This document shows positions 35,518 through 47,465 of a DNA stretch of 64,000 bases, piece after piece (position 1 is the stretch's first letter; every line of letters begins with the position of its first letter). The translations under genes were made by a program, and so were the position numbers. The stretch lies in contig NC_057382.1 in NCBI RefSeq assembly GCF_016906535.1, positions 558,001 through 622,000 on the forward strand, given 5' to 3'. This stretch comes from Rhizoctonia solani. Taxonomy: Eukaryota; Basidiomycota; Agaricomycetes; Cantharellales; Ceratobasidiaceae. The notes beneath the pieces were generated by a model that saw only the letters and a program-made list of their open reading frames with translations, was not told the DNA's origin and did not search any database.

Positions 35518-37140
35518 AAACTATCGTGCGCCAAAAGAACAGCGTCAAATCGTGAGTCTTTTTGTGTAGTTCCTGGGGTTGGAGCGCTCACAGTCTATCA
35601 GCGGATACTGTACATGCCTTTCGTTTATGGAGTCGTTAATTGGCTGGCTTATCGTTTTATTCATCAATATGTGTGAGTACCTGCCGTACATCTAGCTAGA
35701 ACTTATTTCTAATCTCCATTTTTAGGTATTTGTCCCTGATCTACGTTGGTGAGCCCCGCTAGGCTCACACTATTGTACAATGCTCATTACAATCCAGTCT
35801 ACGAGGTTTTTGCACTAGCTGCTTTCTTGTAAGTGTGACATTCTTTTGTACTCCGATCGGGTTGTGAAGCGTGTTGTTATAGGTATCTTATGATTGAATA
35901 TGTCTCGAATGCCGCTGCAACCAATTCGCTTGAGGAAGCATTAGTGAAGAAAGACAAGGCTAGGTTGCCTGCTCCTGTGGGTAACTTAGAACGACACATA
36001 GGCATGACATGCAGCTCATACGTTCACAGTGGTGCTGTTTCCGTTACAGACCGACTAAATCATACTTTATACACATGGTCAAAGTTTGTTCTCTCTTCTT
36101 GTCTTATAGAAAGCCTCTGGTTGACACTCGCTCTAATCTACAGTGGCTTGTGCTTCAATTCATTATAATTAGGCCGATTGTCTCGGTTATATCGATTACA
36201 TTACACGCTCTGGGCGTACTGTGTCCATCGAAAATGAATCCTAAATATCCCAACCTCTGGCTGACCATAATCGATCTCTTGAGTATGATGTATGTGAATG
36301 GCTTGAACAAATCAATCATAATTACTGATACAATCTTGGATAGGACCGCTATGTACGGCCTGGTGAGCCAGCTCACCCTCAGCCATCTGTATTTTCTCAC
36401 TATTTATCGCAGCTTCTGTTTTATAACCTCACCAGAAAAGAAATTGAAGGGCACCGGCCGCTGCTAAAGTTCTTGATTATTAAAGGAATCGTAGCTCTCA
36501 CCGTCATCCAGGAGTTTGTAGTGAGTTTGTCCCAAACCCATTACAGTTAGTTATGCGTATCTAAATTGCACACGTGAATACCTTAGTTCAGACTCCTTCG
36601 TACATCTGATAAGATCAAACCTAGCGAGAATTTTCCAGCTGCCGAAGTTGCTGACAGCCTCAATGCCTTTTTGTTGTCGATTGAAATGGCGGGAGCTGCC
36701 GCAGCCATGTTGGTAAGCCACATCGCGCACTATATCGTCAGCGGTTGAATACAGGCATATTGACAATTGCACCATAGTCGGCGTTTTCTGCGTCGGAACA
36801 TTCCAATGATGCAAAACCAAGGGGGACGATTGCGCAAGCGATTCTCGATAGTGTGAACTTCGGTACGGAATCTGCTATAAATCACCGTTGGATTTTCCGT
36901 TCTGACGCTGACGGACCATTTTCAACAGGCGACTTTATGTCCGAAATAAAGCAATCTGTAGTCTTTTTCTGGTATCGCCGTCAAAACAGATCGCGTAGAG
37001 CGAGTGAAGAGCCATTTACAACCTTGAACTACCATAAACCCAGCGCTGATGGGATAGCTAGTGGTCGTACATCGTCCATAAACCTGGAATCCGGATTGTC
37101 ATCCAAGGACGGGACCAGAGTTGTAGTATCACCAGTTTAA
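35518..37140 (+). CDS. TMEM184/organic solute transporter alpha family protein, 5' end unresolved
   Basis: Seven-helix membrane protein of the Ostalpha/TMEM184 (DUF300) family; in fungi its cargo is unknown. The first recognisable exon gives NYRAPKEQRQI, spliced (35552-35601) to RILYMPFVYGVVNWLAYRFI. Then VYLSLIYV, VYEVFALAAFL and YLMIEYVSNAAATNSLEEAL follow. Splicing produces the diagnostic PAPWCCFRYRPTKSYFIHMV and WLVLQFIIIRPIVSVISITL, later TAMYGLLLFYNLTRKEIEGH and KFLIIKGIVALTVIQEFV. The hydrophilic tail contains FFWYRRQNRSRRASEEP and ends VVVSPV at 37140. About eleven exons with introns of 50-70 nt. The expected N-terminal helix before NYR is missing. Confidence 0.8.
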
Positions 37141-38898
37141 GAAAGATGCTGAGGGGATTTTCGTTGGAGGGGGGGACGAATCTGGTTTCTTCTTTTCATC
37201 TTAACTCGGACTAGAATGTTATAGAACGATCCAAACAGCAAAGTATACATCCATTTTCAGACACAGCTAGCCGAAACCCAAAGCCTCGATGTATCACTGC
37301 ACATGCCAACCCCGTATTTCGGGCCTTGTGAGAAAAGGAATGACTACTGCGCCCCACAGTAGATTTTCATGATTCAATGCCTGGTAGAATCCAGTGATAA
37401 TAGGGGGGATATGTTCGCGCTGGCCAGATACCGGCGTCGTTCCAGTTTAAATTCCTGAAGGGCCTATCGAAGTCCGGTACGATTCATAAAATGGGAGCGG
37501 AATTCATTCGGCTTGCATCTCCCTAACTCTCAGCGGAGTACAGAATATCATCTAAAAGTGTTATTCCGAACAACTATACGTCCAGATCGTATGCGCAAAT
37601 TCTATAAAGAAGTCAATACTGCGGGGAAATAGGCTGCTTGATTTCAGTTGATGAGTTCTTGGTGCATGGTGATTACCTCTTGGTGCGCGTGTTCACCGAT
37701 AACTAACTCAATGTCCGAGTTAGGTGGGTGAAACGGCCCCGGGTTCTAAAGTCTTGCCGAGCCCCCGGACCACCATCTGATTTTGCATACTACCAATTTA
37801 TTTTAAATAATTAACTTGGCCTTGAGATAATTAGTTTTTACGAGGATCTTTAATAATGAAAGATATTTGCTAGTCATTTTGTCGTGACCACCGCCGCCAG
37901 CGCAAGACTGGCCACTCGCCACCAGACATCGTCGATGTGGCTCCCGTCCCGGTCAAGCTCTCGGGACCGAATGCGATGTCTTTACGAGAGATATTTTGAC
38001 GATCGGACTCAGGGCGAAATCAAAGTTAGAGAAAGGCCTGTTTTGTCTTAGCAAAGGTGAAGATCCTGTAGTTCTTGGGTGCGTGGTGATTGCAGTAGCT
38101 TTACGTGTTGGCATTCGATCGTATGTACCAATACGTGGCATTCAGTTTACAAATCTCTCTAGTCAGTCCATCTATGGATTCGATGTGCCCAAAACTACAG
38201 ATAAAACTAACTCGTAAATTAATTTGGAACCAGTTTATATTTTCAAAAAATTAAGTTACGCCCCACCTCCCCACAACTCCCGATCAATTTACTTTCAAAT
38301 TATCCACAACGGCCTATTACTTTAGGGGGCACCGATAGATCTGAGCTGTCTGTACGATCGAATCTGGCTGTCGTGGCAGATTTAGATCCAGCCACCACAT
38401 CGGTTGTGAGGGTCGGATAGAACGGATCCGGGCCGGGTTCTTGGCTTGAGATCTACGGAATATTCAGATGATGGGGCGTTGCGAGGTCCCGCCTACGTGG
38501 TGGATTGAGCACATAGAGCGCAACCGCAGGATTCTAGACAAGCCTGGGAGGAAGGAGAACGGCTCTCCAATTTCGGGAAACATGCGCGAGTGGATCAAGG
38601 CACGCGGACTAGAGGGGCGAGACCTCCCCGCAGTTCAAGCGCATACAGTGAGCGCAGAAGCTTAATGAATTCATATAGCCGACCGACCATGCATGGCAAG
38701 GCCGTAGTGGGGGAGGGGGGCACGGAATGTATTCATGCACAGATCCGGATGCGATAGCGTGTGGCGTATTCGTACTTGTTGGGCACGTGCTGGTCCGTGC
38801 ATTCGTCGAGTATAAAATTGCACCATCCTGGACGTTCAACCTACACCACAACACCACCCCCTTACAGACTTTCAACCAAAAAATATATATACAAAGTC
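37141..38898. other. Intergenic, mostly unassigned
   Basis: No conserved gene found. An ATG frame at 38468-38665 (65 codons, with NMREWIKARGLEGRDLPAVQ) has no support beyond being open. A TATAAAA at 38811-38817 is the likely core promoter of the downstream RRM gene. Confidence 0.4.
38811..38817 (+). promoter_or_regulatory. TATA box of RRM gene 1
   Basis: TATAAAA 88 nt upstream of the ATG at 38899, followed by a CA-rich leader. Confidence 0.55.
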
Positions 38899-39714
38899 AT
38901 GTCAGCCAAGATCTACGTTGGTTAGTATTGCGTTCTCATTAATCATTTGCCTGCGTGTGGGGTGTCCGAGTGGCCGTTCCGTCGTTTCCGTGTATGCGTT
39001 TTGTGGTGTTGCCTCCTGACTCTGTTTGCCTTTTTGCCTCTCGTTCGAATTCGTTTGGATTGGAATGTGCATGTAGGTAACTTGTCGTGGAACACCAATG
39101 ATGATACCTTGCGTGAAGTTCGTGGTTTCGTGTGATCTTGCTGTTTTTTGTTTGCTAAATTGATGAGTTAGGCATTCGGGCAGTATGGCCAAGTTCTTGA
39201 TGTACGTTTCCTTGCAGGTGGTTTGCATATTGATACGGTAGACTGATCGTGATGCAGTCGATTGTGATGCGTGACCGTGAGACTGGTCGCTCCCGTGGCT
39301 TTGGATTCGTCACGTACTCGAATGAACAGGAGGCTCAGAATGCCATCAACTCGTAGGCTAAACCCGATGTAGATCATTTGCAAAGGCTGACATTGTTCGC
39401 AGCATGAACGAGCAGGAGCTCGATGGTCGTCGCATCAAGGTTAACAGTGCCAACCAGCGCACTGGCGGCGGCGGAGGTGGAGGTGGAGGATATCAAGGCG
39501 GAGGAGGCTACCAAGGCGGCGGAGGCTACCAGCAAGGTGGTGGCTATGGCGGTGGAGGATACCAAGGTGGTGGAGGCTACCAGCAGGGTGGCTACGGCGG
39601 CGGAGGCTACCAACAGGGTAAGTGAGATTGCACCCAGATAAGGAATCTGTATTGACAAGTGTCACGGATTACATAGGCTATGGCCAGCAAGGTGGCTACG
39701 GAGGCGGATACTAA
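38899..39714 (+). CDS. Glycine-rich RNA-binding protein with one RRM (copy 1)
   Basis: Small RNA chaperone of the cold-inducible GRP/CIRBP type. The ATG at 38899 gives [21 protein letters not shown], with the first intron directly after GTTG. RNP2 is KIYVGNLSW, RNP1 is RGFGFVTYS, preceded by [10 protein letters not shown]. The domain ends [19 protein letters not shown]. The tail has repeated GGGGYQ units (39465-39620) and a last small exon [11 protein letters not shown] ending at 39714. Six exons. The donor after LRE reads GTTCGT, which is weak but needed for the RRM frame. It lies in tandem with the related gene at 40118. Confidence 0.9.
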
Positions 39715-40117
39715 ATCTGCATGCCCTCGAGCAGGTCCAGTGTGTCTTTGGTTTTGTGAATCCCGAGTCGTGTGTCTGCGTGCGCCTTTGTTGTGATTTA
39801 TGTGTAACCATAGTGTAACAGTACATTCTGGCCCTCTGAATCGTGAATAATCCGAGTTGATATCTTATATCTTTTGGTGTGGGATTTTATAAAATTATAT
39901 ATTGGCGCCTGGAATGTTGGAATTGCCTGGTCCGTGCGCAATCGAAGAGGGATCGGCCTATTAGAAGCGCAGGTGTGGTTGCCGGAATCCCACTCCAACT
40001 CAACCACCAGCTGTCTTGTCTTGGGTTTTGTTTTCCGAGTTCTGAGTTCTGCAGTCTCTCTGATCTCATCGTTTCGGCTTTATCTCTATATACTTCTTTC
40101 TCTGTGTGCATATAACT

Positions 40118-40947
40118 ATGAACGGTGCTAAAATCTATGTCGGTCAGTTCCGTGCCACATGAACGTGGCGGCCCCTTGCTGACCCAGACCGTTCCAGGCA
40201 ATCTCTCGTGGAACACCAATGATGATACGCTGCGAAACGTAAGTCTCCGCTCCCAAACATAGGCTCAATCCGACTAATCGAGATTGGATCAGGTTTTCAG
40301 TCAATATGGCAATGTCCTCGACGTGCGTCGGTCTTCTGATCCCTGCCGATCACATCTTGACACATATCTTTGTAGAGTATCGTCATGCGCGACCGCGAGA
40401 CCGGTCGTTCCCGCGGATTCGGCTTTGTGACCTATGCTACCCAGGACGAGGCTACTGGTGCTATTGCTACGTATGTCCTATCATGTTCTTATCCCACACT
40501 TGAGCTCAATTTACTTTTTCATTTCGTTCCAGCGCCAACGGAATTGACCTCGATGGGCGCCAAATTAAAGTCAATCTTGCCAACGCTCGTGGGAGCGGGG
40601 GAGCAGGTGGCCCAGGCGGACCTGGGGCCATGTATCCTCCGCAGCCTGGATTTGGAGGTGGATACCCAGGCTTCCCAGGGAGCGGATACGGTGGTGGCGG
40701 AGGCAAGTTCCCCTCTATGCTCTCTAGCATCTGGGCTAACGACGGTGCAGCTCCGTATGGCGGTGCTGGATTTGGCGGATACCAGCCTCCCCAAGGAAAT
40801 GCCGGTTTTGGAGGTAAGTCACAATCGGCGCCACGCAACGGTCCGGCTAATTGGAATTCCCTAGGCTTCAATCAAGGTCCTGCTGGCTACGGCGCACCGC
40901 CTAACCAGTTCCCGCCCAACCAAGGCGGGTACCCTGGCCAATATTAG
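40118..40947 (+). CDS. Glycine-rich RNA-binding protein with one RRM (copy 2)
   Basis: Paralogue of the preceding gene. [22 protein letters not shown], then [30 protein letters not shown] and NGIDLDGRQIKVNLANARG. The introns fall at the same places as in copy 1. The tail differs: it is Gly/Pro/Tyr rich with MYPPQPGFGGGYPGFPG and a helix-like KFPSMLSSIWANDG not seen in copy 1, ending GGYPGQY at 40947. The upstream TTTATAAAA (39886-39894) is a possible TATA box, which would give a long leader. Confidence 0.9.
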
Positions 40948-42039
40948 GCTATCTACAGGGCCAATACCCTTTATTTGAATCCCTTTTCAACTGTACAAAT
41001 ATATCTTCCTTGTTCATATTTTCCCATTCCACTCCTTGTCTTGGCTGGTCTTGCGCTGTATAACATGTGATCGTTCCTAGTCTTACGGATGTACTTGTAA
41101 GAGGGATTGTTTGTATGTGTCCTTGGTACTGGCAAATGCATGTGTGGGTTATTTTATGTGCCTTTTGTCTCGGAGATTAGAGCTATAGTTGATAAAAGTA
41201 ATTCGATCATTATTTGCTTATCACAACTAGAGCAGGCAAAAGTGCGACTGGAGACACACTGCACACGTAAACCAAGCTCGCCATCGCTTGCAATAGCACT
41301 ATGGCTCTCACCTTGTTAGCACCGGACAAATAAGCCCCATCTGATTCTCGTCAGGGGCGCAGCTGCATGCATAAGCATGTGATTGTGATTGACAAGGTCG
41401 CTCTCGGCCAATACGCAAAGAGTCTCTACAACTCGGGTTGAAGATTCATCAGGGGTCACAGAAGAGCTTTTTACGCTAGAAATGCCTGGAAGTCAAAGCT
41501 GGTACGCACGGCAACGATATTAGGGGTAAACAAGGCATAAACGCCCAGGTAGGAACCCGCTCGGAACCAGAGCTTGGTCCGACTCCGCATGCCTTTGGTT
41601 TTCTGGGTCTATTCGTTGTCCGGAATACTATTTAGAGCGAACCATAAGCCTAATTAAATTCAGAGCCGAGCCAGTGACTTACCTAATAGGTCGATTATTC
41701 CAAGGTTCGTGGGTAGATTGTACGAACCTTGGGGATTCAGGGAGCGGTCCAATCGAGAATGCGATCGTATTACACTCACATATCGGTTTTATACAGCAGT
41801 ATAAATGACAATACGATGTTTTCCTGCTACAAAATAGTGAGAAGCTACGCATAAATGATACTCTAAGAGCGCCGCACTGCCTTATTGCCGCAAGTCGACG
41901 GAAGCATAGCTCATTCCAGATTTATGTCTGAATTCAACTTTATTCATGTATTCAAATCAAAACTATCAAGAAGTTGTGCGCCTCATTATTATCATAATAC
42001 CTTAGGGCTTGGCCACCCCTAGCCATACTATGCGATTAA
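40948..42039. other. Intergenic, nothing recognised
   Basis: Follows the RRM pair; contains 3' UTR and AT-rich DNA up to the left edge of the tandem duplication. No conserved ORF. Confidence 0.4.
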
Positions 42040-42096
42040 CACTCGTACTAATTTATTTTAGAAAATGAACTATTGAGTTGCCGAGGAGATACTTAC

Positions 42097-42365
42097 CCTT
42101 AAGCTTCCAAAGCGAGGGAGAGGCATTGGGAGGCCAATCAGACTGCGACATGTGAGATGCGATAGCCTCGTACGAATTACCTGTTGTAGCATTGAGCTCG
42201 GGTAAGTATCCATCGTGGTATATATACAGAGGCGTACCCCCGTAATAAACAACGGTACCGACGCTGTAGTATGTATTGGCCGCCCAAGGAGTTAACAGGG
42301 TTGACTGGAATAGAAAGGTCAGTGACTTGGTAGAACATGTTGAGAGCCCAGGTCCAATGTACCAT
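42097..42365 (-). pseudogene. CBM5/12-like chitin-binding exon, copy A
   Basis: Minus strand, bounded by a TAG acceptor at 42366 and a GTAAGT donor at 42096. One frame reads WAANTYYSVGTVVYYGGTPL, then YIYHDGYLPELNATTGNSYE, then SQSDWPPNASPSLWKLKG. The pattern W-x-Y-GTVVYY-G-Y and SQSDWPPxxSPxLW is that of fungal CBM5/12 domains (compare SQGDWTPDVTPALWG in the intact gene at 58.3 kb). A TATA-like GTATATAAGAGG on the minus strand lies near 42495. I find no in-frame ATG, and downstream of the donor only a short possible terminal exon. It may be a decayed gene, or an intact gene with an unrecognised start. Confidence 0.5.
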
Positions 42366-44785
42366 CTACGTAATGGTGTTAGTTCAGTTCAACGTTCAAC
42401 GTAATCAGACCGACATACTTTGGTGCAAGTAGTAGCTAGTGAGCAGATGTTTTGAACGGGACGTATGTGACTAGTCAACCAAGACACCCCCTCTTATATA
42501 CCTATATCTTGTGTACAGCGAGGGGCGCTGGACTTGGGTGTAGGCTCACTCTTCACAATAGGATAGTTCCCATACAGCTCAGTCTGGGCTGTAGATCGAG
42601 GGTAGGTACCCCTTGTACAACGAACGCTGGTGAAAACCCCCACATCCACTACCCACATGTCAAATGGCTAGAACAAATGAATCCATATGGGAATCTTCTG
42701 GTTTCAAGTAAACGCCCATCTCCGAGCGCAAAACTGGGATATTCTATCGCCCATTTCACAACGTTGCGGAATATTAGGAGCGGTGGTGTTGTGTCACCTC
42801 TTGTGATTGGTACAGGTGGTTGAAATGCGCATGTATAAAACTTCAAGGGCTCCATGAGCCGCACTGTACTTTCTTCTCCATAAGATAGCATAATGGGAAA
42901 AACTCCGCAGCTAAAATAAGGATACGTCGAGCTATGACAAGGAGGCAATGCAGCGTCTGTACACCACAAAATGCTAACAGCTTTGCTTTAGATCCATTAG
43001 GCGTTAAACTACCTAACCATGGGGGCTCATATACACCCCAGATCTTGGTTTCTTTTGAGAAAATTAGGGGTCAAGTAGTCCACTTGGTGAGGCAGAAATA
43101 GAGTCGGGCCAATTGTAACACTGAATACAAGCACGTTTTATGCCTGTGATGTGCGCATATACTTTACCTAACCACAGTTGGTGCCAGATGTTCAACGATT
43201 GAAGTACATTTAAATAGGTAGTATTGTCGATAACAAGAGGGGGGGAAGGAAAGATGGACCACAGGTAGGAGACACCCCAGCTGAATTTGGGATCGCCCTT
43301 CCGTGCAACACAGCATCGAAAGCATGAAGAACCAAGTAATATTGGGGTACTCACGGACCTTGGAGACCGCGAGAGATCCCGTAGGTGATTCGACACTTCT
43401 TTGACTCTGGCTGGAGCCCATTACCATCTGATGAGTTGTAGACGCCGCATCGCATTATTATTGTGACCCTAGTTCTGCAGAAACGCAGGTTCAAGTTGCG
43501 AATCCGCATCGATGAATACTTTATATGATGATTTCATGTATTATATATGACCAACCTGGTTATATCCACCTGTCAGAAACAAGAAGTGGGAGATTTTATT
43601 TTTTGGGCAAATTTATTGTACTATTATGAGCACCAAGCACCACGAAGGGGCGGGTAAACTGGGTTGCTTGCAGAGCAAACCTGGTTAGTCAAGCCGGCGC
43701 ATATTAGCACTATATTACTCAAAATACACTCCCCAAGATACAAGTATTACTAGAACAACAATCTATGGTAATCTCGTGCAAGGTCTGGTTATTATCCAGA
43801 CCAACGGGCAAGTGAACGCACGCATCATAGCCAAATGTGTATTTGCCCCAAGATTCAAGGTTCACATTATTCAAACCAGACCAAACCACAAAACCTCCAT
43901 CATCCTGTACTATACTACAGAACAGCATGCGGAACAATGTCTGATATCACCCTATCTCCGCAAGTCCACCCATACTCCAAAAAATAGACTTGAATCAGCC
44001 CACTATCAAACCAATTAGGCAATGCCCCAATGCGAAGAGCTGCTAGGCGGCAAAATCAATTGTTGATTGCGACTGGTATAGATTACCTGTGACAGAAGGG
44101 ACGGTCCGGGGGAGGGGCTTCAGATTGAGTGCATATATGCTACGACTTACTTGTTCAGACGTATTGACCGCGATAAGTCAATATTGTAGGATCTATGGTT
44201 TACATCGAGGCACCAAGGGGACTCTTATTTAGATATAATGGGTAATACTGGTTGTTTTGGTTGAAGCCAGATGTTGATAGCAAGATGTACCATCTAAATA
44301 TATGCGCAAAGGTTAGTCGAGACAGGGCAAACACGACAAAGACGGCGTACTTGGAGAGAGTGGAATAGTAGTTGCTCAGGTGGGCGTTGTAGACGAGACA
44401 ATGCTGGCAACCATCCCAGCTAGTTTTCCTTTATAACCCTGCATATATATGCGTTGTATGCACGAGGGAGCGCCAAGTCAAAATTTAGGCGCAAGTTTAC
44501 TCTCCACAATAAGATGGATCAGGCTGGAGGATATCCATGGTCTTATCCAGAAACACAACAAGGGCCGTAAAAACTTTGCCCATCATTTGGAGCAAACGAC
44601 TATAGAATAGTAGGCTCTCATCCTTACAGTGCCCAGTGCAATACACAACACACGTGTAGTCCACTTTTCATTCCACACCTCAGAAAAGCCATCACCATTC
44701 AAAACTTTATATGTTCAGTGTAATTGAGGTAACAAAACACAAAGAAAGAAATCAAAAAAGAAAAAAGAAAAAAATGAACCCAAAC

Positions 44786-44840
44786 TCAGACCTCTCCATC
44801 CCTTGTATTACTATTGCTCTTGTCCTGGCCGTCAAATGCC
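44786..44840 (-). pseudogene. Relic of the last codons of the NAD kinase gene
   Basis: Reads DKSNSNTRDGEV then stop, against [12 protein letters not shown] then stop at the end of the intact NAD kinase gene (47407). The A-rich DNA to its left matches the NAD kinase 3' UTR. Similarity stops just past the GGCCAGGAC of the coding side, marking the duplication breakpoint. Confidence 0.8.
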
Positions 44841-44914
44841 TCATAATTAATCAATTATAGATAATAGCTACATGATCTTGCAAATTTCCCCCAAATCTCT
44901 TGGTATCAACACTT

Positions 44915-47465
44915 GCACAAACTTATTTTAGAAAAACAAATTATTGAACTGATAAGGAGATGCTTACCCTTAAGCTTCCAAAGCGAGGGAGAGGCATTGG
45001 GAGGCCAATCAGACTGCGACATGTGAGATACAATAGCCTCGTACGAATTACCTGTTGTAGCATTGAGATTGGATAAGTATCCATCATGGTATACATATAC
45101 AACATATACAGAGGCGTACCCTGGTGTTCAACAATGGCACCGGTGCTGTAGTATGTGTTGGCCACCCAAGGAGTTAACAGGGTTGACTGGAATAGAAAGG
45201 TCAGTGACTTGGTAGAACATGTTGAGAGCCCAGGTCGGATGTACCATCTACGTAACAGCGTCAGTTCAGTTCAGCGTCCAATGTAATCAGACTGACATAC
45301 TTTAGTTCAACTAGCAGCTAGTGAGTAGATGTTTTGAACGGGACGTATGTGACTGGTCAACAAAAATGCCCCTCTTATATACCTATATCTTGTGTACAGT
45401 GAGAGGCGCCGGACTTGGGTGTAGGCTCACTCTTCACAATAGGATAGTTCCCATGCAGCTCAGTCTGGGCTGTAGATCGAGGATAGGTACCCCTTGTACA
45501 ACGAACGCTGGTGAAAACCCTCACATCCACTACCCACATGTCAAATGGCTAGAACAAATGAATCCATATGGGAATCTTCTGGTTCCAAGTAAACGCCCAT
45601 CTCCGAGCGCAAAACTGGGATATTCTATCGCCCATTTCACAACGTTGCGGAATATTGGGAGCGGTGGTGTTGTGTCACCTCTTGTGATTGGTACAGGTGG
45701 TCGAAATGCGCATGTATAAAATTTCAAGGGCTCCATGAGCCGCACTGTATTTTCTTCTACATAAGATAGCACAATGGGAAAAACTCAGCAGCTAAAATAA
45801 GGATATGTCGAGCTATGACAAGGAGGCAATGCAGCGTCTGTACATCACAAAATGCTAACAGCTTCGCTCTAGATCCACTAGGCGTTAAACTACCTAACCA
45901 TGGGGTCTCATATACACCTCAAATCTTGGTTTCTCTTGGGGAAAATTAGTGATCAAGTGATCAACAGGGTAGAAATAATGTCGTGTTAGTGTAACACTGA
46001 ATCCAAACACGTCCTGTGTCGGTGATGTACGCATATAATTTAATTAACTACAGTTGATGTCATATAGTCAACTATTGAAATGCGTCTGAATGATACAATG
46101 GTACCAATAGGAGGAGAAAAGAGGGGCAAATCGCCCGAGCTATGAGGCACTCCAGCTGAATTTGGAATCACTCTCGCGTGCAATACAGCACCGAAAGCAC
46201 ACAGAACCAAGTAATACCGGGATACTCACGGATCTTGGAGACCACGAGAGATCTCATGGACAATTCCACACTTCTTTGACTCTGGCTGGAGCCCATTACC
46301 ATCTGATGAGATGTAGGCGCGTCATCGCCTTGCTATCGTGACCCTAGTTCTGCAGAAGCGCGGGCTCAAGTCGTGAATCCGTATCAATGAATATTTTATA
46401 TGAAGATACCATATATCGTGTATGAACAACCTGGGTGTATGCAGCTGTAAGAAACAAGAAGTGGGATTTTTTTTTGGACACATTTATTGTAATATTATGA
46501 GCACCAAGCACCACAAAGGGGCGGGTAAACTGGATTGCTTGCAGAGCAAACCTAGGTAGCCAACCGGTTCATGCTAGTACTTGATTACCCAAAATACGCT
46601 CCCCAAGATACAAGTATTACTAGAACAACAGTCCATGGTGGCTTCATGCAAGGCCTGGTTGTTATCCAGACCAACGGGTGGGTGAACGCGCGCATGATAG
46701 CCAATCGTGCATTTGCTCTAATCATATTGTTCAAACCAGACCAAACCACGAGGCCTTCATCCATCTGTACTATACTACGGAACAGCATGCAAAACAATGA
46801 CAGATATCACCCCTGTCTCCACAAGTCCGCCATACTCCAAAAAAATAGACTCGAATCAGCCCACTACCGAAACGATTGAGCGATGTCTCGATGCGCAGAG
46901 CTGTCGGCGGGGGAGGGGGAGGGGGTTCAAATTGGGTGCATATATGCTATGAGCTGGTTGTTCAGACGCATTTACCGCGATAAGGCGATTTTGCCGGATC
47001 TATAGTTTACATCGGGGCACCAAGGGGGCACTCTTTTTTATATCACCTGTATATGTATTATGTACACGAGGGAGCGCCAGTCAGATTCAGGCGCAAGTTT
47101 ACTCTCCACGATAAGATGGGTCAGTTCAGTGGCTATCAATAGCCTTATTTGAGAACACAACGAGCGCCGTAAAAAAACCCAGAACTCCAACTTTGCCCAT
47201 CAATTGGAGCAAAGGAATCTAGAGTAGCAGGTTCTTATCCTTACAGTGCCCGGTGCAATACACAACACACGCGCGGTCCACTTTTCATTCCACACCTCAA
47301 AAAAATCCATCACCATTCAAAACTTTATCTATTCAATGCAATTGAGATAACAAAAAACGAACAAAGATATCCAAAAAAAAAACGAAAGAAAAAAGTGAAC
47401 CCAAACTCAGACCTCCCCATCACTCGTATTACTATCGCTCTCGTCCTGGCCCCACACCGCAAACG
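44915..47465. repeat. Segmental tandem duplication, unit B
   Basis: Second copy of unit A, adjoining the intact NAD kinase gene. It lacks some AT-rich stretches of unit A and is about 250 bp shorter. Its right edge lies within the NAD kinase last exon, so this unit is in the original position. Confidence 0.85.
44968..45247 (-). pseudogene. CBM5/12-like chitin-binding exon, copy B (frame interrupted)
   Basis: Same exon as copy A: WVANTYYSTGAIVEHQGTPL upstream and NATTGNSYEAIVSHMSQSDW downstream. An extra 11 nt of TAT/GTA-rich sequence near 45095-45108 relative to copy A puts the two halves in different frames. The splice donor and acceptor are kept. Confidence 0.55.

Larger units (their letters stand above)
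42040..44840. repeat. Segmental tandem duplication, unit A
   Basis: Aligns in the same orientation with unit B (44915-47465). Shared blocks include the stretch around 42105-42170 versus 44975-45040, the 42590-42840 versus 45470-45720 block, the 43400-43440 versus 46270-46310 block, the 43725-43760 versus 46600-46635 block, and the final 350 bp. Differences are many substitutions and small indels, so the duplication is not recent. Unit A ends inside a copy of the NAD kinase 3' end. Confidence 0.85.

Noticed and set aside
38468..38665. 65-codon ATG frame as a gene
   Set aside because: Short, no homologue known to me, no splice or promoter signal tied to it.
42452..42823. Plus-strand frame repeated at 45321-45719
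   Set aside because: Similarity between the two is explained by the segmental duplication. The minus strand there has a TATA-like site and a plausible exon downstream, and the plus frame has no known domain.
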